Shown here: piece after piece, positions 11,083-24,000 of the stretch
How positions within the stretch are numbered: position 1 is the stretch's first letter
Layout of the letters: every line of letters begins with the position of its first letter
NCBI GenBank assembly: GCA_949825045.1
Contig: OX463815.1
Span: 28,077,356 to 28,141,355 of the forward strand
Length of the DNA: 64,000 bases
DNA from: Argyresthia goedartella
Lineage: Eukaryota > Arthropoda > Insecta > Lepidoptera > Argyresthiidae
Direction: 5' to 3'
Translations under genes and position numbers: made by a program
The notes under the pieces: generated by a model
What the model was told of the DNA's origin: nothing
Seen by the model: the letters and a program-made list of their open reading frames with translations, nothing else
The model's database searches: none

Positions 11083-13706
11083 CGGATTGCACGGGACCGG
11101 GTCGAGTGGCATGTATATGATGATGATGAAATATTTTGGAGCTTACATACCTACCAATATTTTTACTATTATTAGAGGTGTAGAACTACGCAAGGAAAAA
11201 AAAACGTTTCATCGTAAAGAAAATTAATTGCATTGTAAAATGGTCATATTAGTATTGAAAATTAATGAAATCGATCGTTTTTTTTTAATAAAAGAGAGTA
11301 TCCATTATATTGAATCTATATTTTCGTCAGTTTAACAGTGTTTCGCCATATTACGAGGGTTCAAAATGACAAGGTAAAGCGAAATTAGCAAAACGCATCG
11401 CGGTAATACTGCTCAGTTTGATATTATTATTAGGCAATAACCTAATATTATTTAAACCTATAGTGTTGAATAATTTTAATAGCACACATCACATCAATTA
11501 GATTCAATGTTATCAATCAGGCTTCATTTACATCATTCTTGAAATTTTGCGTCTTGCCGATAAAAGTCGTCTTAGTTCCAAATAAATCCGTCTAGTTAAG
11601 CATATACTTATAAAGACACAGTATATCGGCAGACTATAAAATTAAATTAAACACTTTAACGCGAAAACATAAAAATATTTCTTAAAATCCGAAAACGCGT
11701 AGCAAAAACGTTAATTTTCCTCCGCAGGAGCAAAGCTAACAAACGTCAGAACTTTAGTTCTGTATTACGATTAACACTCCAATGTTGTGGAGTCTGAAAC
11801 TAACAAACTGACAGAGGCTTTTATTGGGCGGAAAATGAGCGGCAACTTTCTGCAGAACTATTCCACAGTTGCAATGTTCAGCACTCAAAAAACTTATTCG
11901 GCGAGTCTTTTGAGGGAAATGAAATTTATCGTTTCATACCTGCGCTGAAGAAAATCTGCCGAGCAAGTCCAGATAGTCGTTTAATAATTACGCATCGAGT
12001 AAGTAAGCGAAATGAACTGTCATTGACTTTAATGAACAATGACCTACAAATAATTTCAGATGAATTTGCTTACTTTCTCGATCTGTTAAATATTCGTGAT
12101 TGGGGCTGAAATGTCGTACATTGTATATTTTTGAATCCCTGTTTATGTAGATACTATTCGATTTGAATATCCATCGCCATCGGAAATAAAAAGTTTCGAT
12201 CGTCAACACTGTGAACGAATGGGACTTTTTTTCCCAATCGTCTACACTGTTAAGGCCCAATTCTGGCTGTTGAGGTGACGGGCGCCGCATTCGTCCGTTG
12301 TCTTCTGGCGGGCTAGCGGGCGGCGCGGAATAGCATCAGGCCGCCCGGTGACGTTAAAGCGGTGTTTTTTCGGATTTTACTGAAAAACGGAAATAAGCTA
12401 ATGGATGAAATTTAAGGATTGATAAGGAGCTCCAAGAGAGGAAAATTTTATATTTAAATTATTATTTTTTTCTTTTTAATATAGAATATGTTCAAGATTT
12501 TGTACGATCGAGGCCAATTAATCCAATCGTGTAATGAAATTGAATTTAAACTAGATTATCTCATTGTGAATAACATATATTTTTTGAGACCGATGACTTT
12601 AATGAAAATATATATAACGAGTGGTAATGATAGCCAAATACGACAAATTGTTCCGCATAACATACCCTGCTCATTACATCATTATTTACATGAATATCAC
12701 AAGAATATGACGTTATTGACGGTCTTATTGTTATTTAAATTGAATAGTAAGTAGACAATACATAGTCTTTTACTAAAATATATCATAACGTTTGCTGCAC
12801 ATCAAAGTCGCTGAAGGATAAGCCGGGACCATCTCAGTATTTATTTGCAAAGCATTTGGTTCGTTATATGTTTTATGCAAACGAGTAGCATAACTAAAGC
12901 CACTTATGTATTTTTGTAACAAATGTAAAACTACAAAGGATTACAGAAGAGTCCCCTTTGTAAGAGTCCGGAAGCAACTTATTCTGATCCATCATCGATA
13001 CAGATTATTGGAAAACGTTTCGTAGTCTTTCCGGAAGCTACCCATCTAAATCTACTTTACCGAAAAAAGTTAAATCATCATTATCTGATAGAATGTTGTG
13101 CATGTGGCGACTTTTTGTAGCTTTTGTAGCGTCGATTACTTGTAACTATTAGGGTAAGATACTTAGTATGTGACTATGTCTCCTTTTACATTCAAGTAAT
13201 GGACCATTCACCAATTTTTTCTTCTTAATCCAGGACTCGTTTAAATAGCAGAAACATGCGACGACGCTGCCTATTATAGTATCCTGCATATTCCAACCAT
13301 CCATCAGCTATAGGCTGGTCTGCTGCACCGTTCTTCTTTTATCATCCGTATTACAAGACCGTTATGGCTATTTTGGCTTGTTGTGGATTTGGATTAATGT
13401 TGTAAAAGAGTAGCTTTTGGCAGAAGTGCATTGTTGCCTCGGGCGGTTGGCTTACCTCCAGCGTCGCGTTGGCTTAGCTCAATCCCGACCGAATGGACAT
13501 TCGTATTTTACATTTTTTATGCAGATTATTGGGTATATTCTCTTTTGAGATTGGGTCGCTCAACAAAGAGAACGATGCTTAACTTTTTCGACACGTTTCG
13601 ATACTAAAGAAAAACGATTAACCATCAAATATCCAATGAATGCATACCTACTGTTCATTTAGTTCGCTAAATCTGCTGTGCTTCAGCTTGCTTCGGTATT
13701 TTTAAG
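11083..13706. other. non-coding DNA, no supported feature
   Basis: A 2.6-kb AT-rich stretch. A short GC-rich patch at 12270-12350 is the only compositional anomaly. Open frames of 63-100 codons here show no family features. Confidence 0.35.
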
Positions 13707-13714
13707 GAAAATAC

Positions 13715-14164
13715 TAGAGATGGGCCTAACGTGGTTTTAACCGAACTTCGGTTTAATTTCTCTAGAGCGACACGTCATGACTTGTTTACGCTCTTACATG
13801 AATTGTCGAAATGAATAGTTGCACCCCGCCGAACTAGACGTGTTTTTTTTGTTACGCATTTAAATTACGCAGTAGTTAGGCATTAAAAAATACCAAGTTT
13901 ATTTTGTTTATTTTAGGCAAAAATGTATAACTAATTTAATTTAAAAATAAATGACATGAATAAAGGCCCTATTTTATTTTACGATCATCATGATAAGTAT
14001 GATTTCTAATCTATTGATTTAAGTCAAAATGCATGTGAGTATCTCACTTTTTTTTGCACCGAATGTTCGGCATTGAAACCGTATTTCGGCCGAATGCCGA
14101 AGTTCTGTTCAAGCTGCCGAAATTCGGTTAAACCGAATGTATAAAGAATTTCGGCCCATCCCTA
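13715..14164. mobile_element. hAT-type MITE, 450 bp
   Basis: Ends TAGAGATGGGCC and GGCCCATCCCTA are inverted with one mismatch. They are flanked by a perfect 8-bp target duplication GAAAATAC (13707-13714 and 14165-14172). Subterminal TTCGGTTTAACCGAA-like motifs repeat at both sides. It has no coding capacity. It was moved by a hAT transposase, but its ends differ from those of the element at 5520, so that element is not an obvious source. Confidence 0.88.
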
Positions 14165-14172
14165 GAAAATAC

Positions 14173-16042
14173 TAATTCGAGTCTTTTATTTTGCAACACG
14201 TTTGAATGTAATATCAGCCGTTTATCTAACTATCCTAAACATTAACCACAGATTCACGATAAAAGCACCATTCGGTACCCCATTCGGAAGTCGCATATTC
14301 GGTTGCATTCATTCATGAAATCTTTTATTTGATAAGTTATTAACTATGGTAGATATAAACCATGCATACAGATATCAGGGCATCGGGTAGGTAGGTACTA
14401 TTGTACCTTTTGTTTACATTGTTGTTTGCAGTGCATTTGTCTCTAGATTTCCAGAGAAATCATAATATTCGATAATTCAGTAAACGCCATTTGCAAATGA
14501 ATTCTATGCCTATATGAATCGAATCGCCTGGTACCTTCCGTCTCAGCTACCACGTGCTGCAGTACAAGCTATCGACAATGGTATGTAGCCCTTATGTGTC
14601 GATATGATAAGAGGTATTTGTCAGTTGACCATAATTGCCGGAGCGATTAGTGCGACATGCCTACATTTGTACCGTAAGCCGGTACGTCCGTACGCCCGTA
14701 CGTCCGTACATTCGGGGTTCGACCGTTTCTGTTACTGGCGATTAATTCTCGAGTGGGACATAAAGTTGGCGACTGGCTAGCTAGTGTAGCCGGCCCCGAT
14801 CGACGACATGCATCGGGACCGTTGTGTAGTTGTGTTGTGGTAGACATAGGTAATAATAAACGAGCTATGGTCTGGCAACAAATCTACATGGTTAAATAAT
14901 ATCACCGTTAGATTTGTTACGATTGGATACATAGCTGCACAATAATAAGTAGGCACGGGTAATCTTTTGTGACTTTATAGACGCTTTAAATAACATTTTA
15001 ATGGGATGAATTTCAGAACATCACTCAGCGCACACGGACCACAAAGCGCCGGCAATAAACCGCGCCACCCCCTTGTTTCCTGTACTCTTACACCTTTTTT
15101 ATGGAATTGCCACACACGGTAAACGCCGGTGGCCGCCACACGCCATAAATAGTTGCTTCTTGTACGAGTAGTCGCTTCTGGCCACAAAACTCTGACACAC
15201 GTCACGCCCCGTGCTGCAGGCAACCGGTCCGAAACAAACGCGACGCCCGTATTTGGTTATTTAACCCTTTATTTAGCAGAGGCGATATATTTGCCGTCAT
15301 ATTTTCAACATTATGGCTTGGTAATAAAGTTCAAAACCAATGGAAAATCTATATGCCTATATCATACAAGGTATTAACTTTTATAATGTAAGTAGATAGC
15401 GGACAGATATTGTTATCAATAGGATACTATAGACGAATCTTAAATTTTTAGCTTTGGCGCATGTTGTAAATAGAGGTCGAATAAACCAAAATTGTTGGGT
15501 AATAAACCTTAAATTTCGCCAACGTGATACTTAATCTTAAATATGACTTAACGTTTTTTGTTTATCTAAGAGTCCTCTGACCATATTTATGTCGTCGGCC
15601 GATTGTCAAGTTCGGCAGATCATAATGTTCCTCGGCTTATCACGATATGGCGGCATTTCTTCATCCGCCTTGTAAAATCCGCCTAATTGTTTTAAGCCCA
15701 ACGTTCGACGACCTGCGACGGTATATTTAAATGTTGGGTGTCAATAGATTTGGCTCGAAAGGTTGAGTTAGGTTAGAACGTATATGTGGAACCAGCGGAG
15801 AGAGCTTGCGACTGAAAGTAATGAAAAAGCAAATTTGGCTAGAGTAGGTTATTGTGGGTAAATTTCAGCTGTGTTATAGGTTAGGTTGGAATTTAGAAGA
15901 AGCAAAACTGGAGCCCATCGAAGCGGAGCGGAGCGAAGCGTTTGCGAATAAAAACAACATTTAATAATAAGAATAGTAAAAGTCTCTTAAATATCATACT
16001 TGGATAGCATATATTAGTCCACCGACTCCCGTGTGATGGTCT
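14173..16042. other. non-coding DNA
   Basis: No gene supported. A run of short TACGTCCG-like repeats lies at about 14681-14712. Small open frames near 14647-15377 have no recognisable content. Confidence 0.35.
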
Positions 16043-16058
16043 TACTTACTTACTTACT
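16043..16058. repeat. (CTTA)4 microsatellite
   Basis: CTTACTTACTTACTTA seen directly. Confidence 0.85.
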
Positions 16059-16457
16059 TTTTACGGTTTATTTTTACGGCTTACGGTTTATAACCTAAAA
16101 AATAATTTATGGATAATTATTTTCAAAAGTATATAGAAATAGTAATCATTGTAAAAATGAAATTGATTGGTTTATTCGTAAAAAAAAATACTATTTTACG
16201 ATGTGACGTTATATCCTTTGGCCATATCGTTATGTGGCGAAGCTTTTAACTGGGGATATCGACAAACGTTTGGTTCTCATCGATCTGCCCGATTTTGGAT
16301 TGGGCATACCATAATATTCATGTTGCATCCCATAGAAAACGGGATATTTTGAGAAACGCCGCCATATATTAAGTTGGATCTGCGACGACGTATTTTTAAG
16401 TGGATGGAGTGGAGTCAATTATGTTTATGACACTGCATGCAATGAAGGGTTAAAAAA

Positions 16458-16520
16458 GGCCACTGACCACTTGTGGCGATCACTGATCACAAGTGATACA
16501 GCCACTTGTGGTCAGTGGTC
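16458..16520. repeat. imperfect hairpin with CCACTTGTGG motifs
   Basis: CCACTGACCACTTGTGGC is followed about 40 bp later by GCCACTTGTGGTCAGTGG, its near-complement (two central mismatches). Further GCCACAAGTGGC copies follow. This could be the centre of a degraded foldback element. Confidence 0.5.
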
Positions 16521-16699
16521 GCCACAAGTGGCGGAATTTTGTGGCGCTGTTTTGTGGCCGTGTGCGCCGAGGCTTCACAAAATATTGAATAACAAAAGAC
16601 AAAATCTATTGTGTCAGAGATACACAAAGGAGAACAATTTATTGTTAAACGGAAATCCTCCGAGCAAGAAGCAAGCTTAACTTTTCAACAAGCATTTTG

Positions 16700-17300
16700 A
16701 CTCCGAATATCTACGTCTTCGAATAAGTAGTTTTCTTTATTCAGCTTTGATACTGAGGAATGATATGAAGCAATATCATTTTTAATTAAACTTATGTTAA
16801 AATCTTACAGATATCATAATTGATTTTAGAAGCTTGAATCCATTTATTACTTCTCAAGCTCATCAGTGAAATTAAATGTTTTGAATAAAAATATAAATTG
16901 TAATATGAATTCACCAAAGTCAAAGGATGTACTAATCTAATCACATCCAATATTTGTAGTTGATTTTATTTTGCGCCCTTGTGATACTAGGCAAAAATAC
17001 TATTACGATCTCAAGCAAACTAAGGTTTGTTATAATAAATACAGGATTAATTGACGAGATGTACTGATATATGTACCTATATACCTATATTATATACCCA
17101 TATAATATGAGTATATTTCCGGCCCTGGCCTTTAGGTCCTTATTAAATAATTAGGGCCTAAGGGCTAGGACCAGGGCCAATCTATGGGGGAGCACGTACC
17201 CCGGGCGCCAACCTCAGGGGGCGCTAAAGTCATAATCCTTTTTTCACAAAGCGCTTAGTATCCTCAACTACTCTCGAGTACTAGCGCCGCTCCTAGAAAA
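16700..17300. other. non-coding DNA
   Basis: Nothing supported except GGGGGCGCTAAAGT-like repeat sequence near 17215. Confidence 0.3.
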
Positions 17301-17309
17301 GATCTTATC

Positions 17310-18122
17310 ATGTGCTCACTTCTCGACTGGCTAGACGTGTTAAATTTCCGGCGCCGACCCAATAACAAATTCTGTTGCTCACTCACTGTTCAATTGGCTA
17401 GTTGTTTCCGGGGTGAACTGGGCCGCCCGACTAACATAACATTTGTTGCTAGTCACTACTCGACTTGCTAGCCATGTGATATTTGTCTGGCGGCTTGAGC
17501 CACCCCTGTAATGGTTCATATCACGTACTCGGAACCCGACTTGGTAGCCATGTTTTTCCGGGGCGGCTTGCGCAGCCCTTCTTAGCAGGATCAGCAGCCT
17601 TATGGCGTAAGTCGTCTGAGCTATGAACTTCATATAGACTTTTGCGTTTGACACCTTGCACCAGCTTCATCTGTCAAATTGGTATCACGCAAATAGCATC
17701 ATAATGGAGGCCAAACCCAAGCTCATTGAATGAAGCCTAGAAGCCTTCGGTGATACCCCGCAATCGATGAAATTGTATGAGCATGAGATGAACCATAGAC
17801 ACACGCTATGAACTTCAGAGAGTTACGCCATAAGGCTGCAGGATCGGAGGGTTACCACAATCTTTTTCCGATTCAAATTAGGTTCAAAACAAGAACATCA
17901 CCATGGCAACCATTTCCATTCCAATTCGCCATAATGGACTTTATTTACCTATTACCAAGACTTGTTTTAAGACGGTCACGGTAATTTTGCGGATCAAATA
18001 AGCTTCCTAATCTGAATCGGCATAAGACGTTGTGGTAACCCCCGATCTGCTCTCTACTCGACTTGCGATCGAGGCAGATAATATTAATAGCCATTACTCG
18101 ACTAGTTAGCCACGCGAAATTC
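17310..18122. repeat. degenerate tandem repeat, unit about 70 bp
   Basis: A motif like CTCGACTTGCTAGCC followed by a GGGGCGGCTTG-CCGCCC block recurs at about 17322, 17391, 17459 and 17535 (spacing 68-77 bp). Further copies of the motif are at about 18056 and 18096. The segment between about 17600 and 18040 is unrelated. The array resumes after the element at 18123-19039 (GGGGCGGCAAGCGCC at about 19048). Confidence 0.6.
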
Positions 18123-19039
18123 CACGACCCTCAAGCTGTAATACTCACCATTGAACCATCATGAAAATAAAACTTAACATTGCTGAAAAATAGTCCAGAA
18201 ATAGTCTTAATAGTCAACAAGGAAAGAAAATAGTCCACTTATAGTTTCGAAATTATGATGATGTCCTCCATGGCGACTGCGAAGGACTAAAGCGGGTGTC
18301 TCTGTTGTACCCGGATGTGGCTAAAGTAGCCAATCTTGGCTTTAAATGTTGTTTCTTCTCCGCGCAACCACAGGTGCACTCTCTCGTCCTCCCTCTTCTG
18401 CCTTCGAAATTATAGCTATAACTTGCTGAGGATTACAGCTTGACGTCAAGCAGTGCAAGCAAACGGAAGGGCCTATCGACTTGGTTTAGGTTTCAAACAA
18501 TAGTACAGAAATAGTACATGCAACATGCTAAATTTCAGAAATAATCCTGCAACGATTCAAGAATTATTAAGACATCTTGGTGAGGATTACAGCTTGAACA
18601 TTTGACATCATGAAATATCCTCGGATCGTCTACGACTTTTAGTTTGAAATTTATGCCAAAAAAAACCAGAAATAGTCCACCGAAATAATCATTTCTACCT
18701 GTAAAGGTTCACTTGCACTTCTGCACAAATGTTTTTAATTCACTTCTTCAAAGTAATTTGAAGAAGTGCGTTAAAAACATTTCAATACATTGTGGACTCT
18801 TACAAGATATTTTTTTTTATATCTAAACCAAGTCGATAGGCCCTTCCATTTGCTTGCACAACAGATGAGGATTATAGCTGGACGTTAAGCCGTAACCCTC
18901 ACCAACCTATAGCTATAATTTCAAAACTATAAGTGGACTGTTTTTCTTTTTTGTGGACTATTTCTGGACTATTTTTAGCATTGTCAAATTTCATTTTCAT
19001 GAATGTTTCTATGGTGATGATTACAGCTTGAGGGTCGTG
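18123..19039. mobile_element. 917-bp foldback-type element with long inverted ends
   Basis: The ends CACGACCCTCAAGCTGTAAT and ATTACAGCTTGAGGGTCGTG are perfect inverted repeats. Imperfect pairing continues inward for about 120 bp and then through nested arms: an AGTCGATAGGCCCTTCC-type segment at 18470-18490 pairs with 18829-18848. Many AATAGTCC motifs repeat throughout. It is inserted in the 70-bp tandem repeat with a 6-bp near-duplication (AAATTC 18117-18122, AAACTC 19040-19045). No protein is coded. The superfamily is unknown. Confidence 0.75.
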
Positions 19040-19045
19040 AAACTC

Positions 19046-19635
19046 CGGGGCGGCAAGCGCCGGACTCATGACAGAATCTGTTGGTTACTAAAAAAGTGTG
19101 ATTTTAATAACGCTATTTATGTTGCTTAAAACGTAATATTAATATTGGAAATGCTGGAGAGGGGGGTCACTGTAGTTTTGCCCCGGTTCGACGCTAAGGT
19201 CCAGCCCCAGTAATATCATTCAATATTCAACTGATTATGGCAGCATTCTGTGATGATTAATTTTTGATTAATATGTACCTGCTCACGAATTTTCATTCAA
19301 AAAATCATATTACTTATCATAATCCCCCAGTATGATGCTGAATTGAGTTGTAATCGACACGCAGTCGAACCAATACTTATGTATTTCAATACCGGTAACT
19401 TTACATCGACTGTTTTCGGGTCAATGGTTTGGTTATATTTTGATTCGCCCACACTATATATTTCACCTTAACTTAGGTTTAATGAAACGGTACTTTTAAT
19501 CAACCCTTAAATTCGTAGTCTGGCAAAAGAGTAGCAGATTAAAGTGAAAATTACTTTATTCTGAACAACCTCCACTTTGGAAAGTTAGTTTTGCTCCAAA
19601 AAATAGCTAAAATATCTATCTAATAATATGATGAA
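19046..19635. other. non-coding DNA
   Basis: Nothing supported. Confidence 0.3.
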
Positions 19636-19639
19636 TCTG

Positions 19640-19848
19640 ACGACCTCTGTGACGCAGCGGTTGTGGCTCTGCTTACCATGCGAGAGGTCCCGGGTTCGAA
19701 CCCCGGCTGAGGGTAAAGAAAAAAAAACCCAGGTCTTGGATGTTTATGTGTGTGATGTCGCTTTTTATGGTTCCCACGACACAGGGTATCCTAGTGTGGG
19801 TCCAGAAGCAAGGTATGTGCTTGTATTTGAATGTGAATGTGAATGAAA
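19640..19848 (+). repeat. tRNA-derived SINE, copy 1
   Basis: A tRNA-like head with a canonical RNA polymerase III B box GGTTCGAACCC (19693-19703) and a degenerate A box upstream. This is followed by the body (CCCAGGTCTTGGATGTTTAT, then TCCCACGACACAGGG) and a (GAATGT)n tail at about 19827-19845. It shares head and body with 45091-45290. It is transcribed by Pol III in principle and copied by a LINE partner. An open frame across it is not a gene. Confidence 0.85.
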
Positions 19849-20499
19849 TTATCATATAATAAGTATCATTTTATGCCACTTTCCTCACGAGCCACTAGCA
19901 ACGAGTGATAATTTATTAAATTCTATTCTTTATCGATCACTAATTCTCCACTTAATTTATCTAATCAAACCACGACAGCAACTTGCTGTAGATACCTCAA
20001 ATGCCATCCCGATCTTAGAGTCGAGATTGTATAGATCTGGGTTCCTCAGATGCCCTCTAAGGCCCGAATGGATCACAAACTTGGTCGGACTGGATCCCCA
20101 CAGCCGCCTGTGACTGCTCAAGTATTGGAACTTGGCCATTACGTGCCGCGCATACCGACCCTTCGATGTGAAACTGTAGCTTGGCAGTCTCATACACATA
20201 GCGTCATGGGAAAGGAAGGGGTCACGACGCGACGAATGCTGTAAGCAGTGTGGCGGGGAGAGGCAGCGGGCGACCATAATAGTCGCCGCCAAGGTACAAT
20301 ACATCTAAACGATGACTTTGTTCCATTGATTATTTTCTTCATGGGTCTCCTATTCACCACGATTATCAATCACTAACTGATGCAGTTTGACCATAATTCT
20401 TATTACCAAATTCAATCCACTTTCTGTAAAATTGACTTTATTCTTACTTTAGACATCACCGTCACTTTCACACTTCCGGTAAATTCCAATTAGCGTAGA
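19849..20499. other. unassigned, partly GC-rich segment
   Basis: The stretch 19985-20310 is more GC-rich than its surroundings. On the minus strand it has open frames with stops, but I recognise no family. It could be a decayed element or exon. Confidence 0.3.
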
Positions 20500-20504
20500 G
20501 GTAT

Positions 20505-21049
20505 TGTTCAGGCTTCTCAGCACCTAATGACCTCGTAGGGGCCCATGAGCTACGAGGTAGCGTGACGATCAGGTGCCAAGAAGTGATGAACGTCGGCGAT
20601 TCACCGAGCTGAAGTTATGTGGGGTAGATCTAACCTGGTCTGTGCTTCGGTCCCGTCAACCTCCTGTCTCTCTGCAAGGCCCGGGTGCACCCTAGGCTCT
20701 TCTTGGTAGACAGGTTCTTCAGCCAACCAGGTATGACTGGCGGGCCAGCGTGGTAGCACAGTGTCCAACACATGTTATGTTTCTACTGGTAAATACAAAT
20801 CGGGCACGAAAATCCGAACTTTATTTGGTTCGAGAGACAACGGCACACTCAGCTATATTAACAATCCTGAGGGAATCCCGAATACATTCCAGATGCCCTG
20901 CGATTTAATTTCAACACCCTAATCAAAACGCGTTTACATTGCGAGGGCTTTCGTCTGTCAGTTGTCAAAAACTGCCAGATTGACAGTTAACGTCAAATTA
21001 AAATGACCGTTCAGAAACCATCGATCGAATATCGATTTGGAATCGAACA
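20505..21049 (-). repeat. 3' LTR of the BEL/Pao element
   Basis: 545 bp, TG...CA on the minus strand. It should carry the polyadenylation site of the element transcript. Confidence 0.93.
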
Positions 21050-21081
21050 ATCACCCGCCCGGACAGGCACCCACCTGTCCC

Positions 21082-24000
21082 CTAATCTACTGGCAGCCGA
21101 GACAACGTTGCTACCGCTCGTTTTAGAACCGAGCCTCCTACTAGAACCTCTGCAGACCGGGGGGTCCCGTCCTTGCCAGGGTACAAGTTAACAATGCGCC
21201 CCCTGCGCCGCTGGCGGTAGGTTAGCATCCTTAACCATAACGAGGTCACCAACACTAGGGGGGCTAGTTTTGTCAGTCCACTTAAGGCGCTGTTGTAAGA
21301 TATGCAGATACTCGAGCGACCAACGCTTCCAGAAATTCTGAGTAACCTGCTGCAACATCTGATACCTTGACAACCGATACAATTTCACTCCCTCGAAGGG
21401 GTGCTCGGGCAACGCGTTAAGTGGCTGTCCTATCAAGAAATGGCCTGGGGTCAGAGCCTCCAGGTCATTTGGATCCGAGCTGAGCGGACACAACGGTCGC
21501 GAATTGAGAACGGCCTCGATCTTACAAAACAATGTCGCGAGCTCCTCAAAAGTCAGCGCGGTCTGACCCACTATACGACCCAAGTGCGTCTTAGCTGACT
21601 TAACTACGGCCTCAAAAATCCCACCCCAGTGGGGGCAAATCGGTGGGCTGAAGGTCCACTGTATACCCCGACGGGAGAGGGCCGTTCCAATATCCACTTT
21701 ATTTACATTCAAAAAGTTGACTATCTCTCGTAAGTATCGTTCCGCACCTATGTAGTTAGTGCCGTTATCAGAGCGGATCAAAGTTGGAAGTCCCCTTCGA
21801 GAAACAAACCTATCCAAACAAGCAATGAAAGCCTCTGTCGAGAGATCAGCAACGAGCTCGAGATGTACCGCCTTGGTGGATAAACAAACGAACACACATA
21901 GGTACGCCTTGTATTGCTTAGCGGTACGCAATCGTGAACTCTTCACCATAAACGGTCCTGCAAAATCCGTACCAACACCTGAAAACGGTCTGACCTCATT
22001 CACACGATCAGGGGGCAAGTCCCCCATGAGAGGTTGCATTGTGGCAGCCTTAAGTCGATAACAAGGCATGCACCGAAACACGATGTTCCGTATGGCACGG
22101 CGGGCAGATAAGATCCAAAACTCCCGCTGGAGCGTGGCCAACAACGCGTTACAGCCGGCATGCGCGTTTTTAATATGACGATCAGTCACCAGCAATTCAA
22201 CTAACTGTCCCCCCTTGGGGAGCAGAAGTGGGTGACGAGCCGAATACGACAGATTCGCATTGCGCAATCTTCCTCCTACCCGAAGTAACCCGGTCGAATC
22301 AACAAAGGGGTTGAGACGCGCGACGGCTCCCTTCAATTTCGAACGTCCACTTCGTATAATCTCCAATTCTGCCCCAAACTTCGAGGACTGTACCAACCGG
22401 ACCAAATTCAACATTCGTTTCGCTCTGCCAGAGTCAGAATAGGGTTCAACGTTCGCTGATCGCGAGGAGTACGACAATTTCGAGCGAATCTCCTAATCCA
22501 ATTGGACACGTTTATCAACTTGTCAAGTGAGCTATACCGGTCCAGCAGACACCCGGCGTCAGGGTCCTCAGCCTTCTGGGTAACATGCACGGCCGCTCTG
22601 GGGCCATGATCCGAAGATACTACTACATGGCTGTGGGGCCAGTCCGATTCTCTCTTGGCAAGCCAGGGTGGTCCCCACCACAAATGGTGTCTAACGAGTT
22701 CAGGAGCCTGACATCCTCTGGATGCACAATCAGACGGGTTCAATTCTCCTGGTACATGTCTCTCCCAGATTGTGTCGTCTGAGGTCAGTGGGACCTCAGA
22801 CGACACAATCTGGGAGACACGGTTCGCAACAAAAAACCTCTAAGTTATGGACCGAAGCCTTCAGCCAGCACAAAACAATCTGGCTGTCCGTCCAAGCGTA
22901 CACCGTATCCTCCAAAACCACTGACCCACGCAACACTGTTAGAGTGTGATTCAAAAGTTTGGTCAAAAGAGCAGCCCCGGACAGTTCCAGTTTTGGAATC
23001 GTCATCCTTGTCCGAATAGGCGCTACCTTGCTTTTTGCCAAACCCAAACGCACGTCGACCTCCCCGGTGGAGGTGACGGTTCGCAAATAAACCGCTGCCT
23101 CAAACCCTCGTTCAGAGGCATCACAAAACCCGTGAAGGGTTGCCCTGTAATCCCCAGCAGGGACCAATTTCCTCGGCAGCGATACATTATTTATGTCCGA
23201 TAGCGAGGTGAACATTGGCGTCCAATCAGTCAACAAATCACCTGAGAGGTGGGTGTCCCAGGTCAACTGAGCCGCCCATAGCCTTTGCATAAAACATTTG
23301 AGAGCAAAGGTGACTGGAGAAATCCATCTATTCGGGTCGAACTTTCTCGCGATCGTTGACAGTACTGACCGCTTCGTCCAGGCCTGCGGTGTTTCTAAAA
23401 CCACCCGATAGGTAAACTCATCATGGACAGGCCGGTACTGAATTCCAAGCACTGACAACATGTTAGGGTTGTCAGGATTCTCAAAACCGTGAGGGTCTTG
23501 TTGAAACTCATCTGGGAGACCAGCCATCAACTCAGGGGAGTTCGACATCCACTTGCGTAGTTCATAGCCGCCTCGTTTCAGCAATTGAATGAGCTCGTCA
23601 CGTCGGTCCAGAGCTTCCTCTACACTGGCTGCCCCTGTGCAGACGTCATCGACGTACAAATCTTGCTCCAGGATAGCGGCGGCTCTAGGATAGCTCACAC
23701 GGTCACGCGACGCCAACTCCCGCAGGGTACGCATCGCCAAATACGGGCTAGACCGTAACCCATACGTGTTCGTGTTTAACTCATAGACCTTGACTGGCTT
23801 GGCCGTGGTCTCACGCCAAAGTATCAACTGATACCTTCTGTCAGCCGGATGAATTACCGTTTGCCTAAACATCATCCGAATGTCTGCGACAAATACAATC
23901 TGGTGTCTCCGAAAGCTCGTGAGAATATCCGAAATATCACGACTCAACTTGGGTCCCGAATGTAGACACTGATTCAGGGACATCCCGTTCGAGGTAGGTG

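Noticed and set aside
19628..19846. 72-codon open frame
   Set aside because: It runs through the tRNA-like head and body of a SINE; the RNA polymerase III B box explains the sequence.
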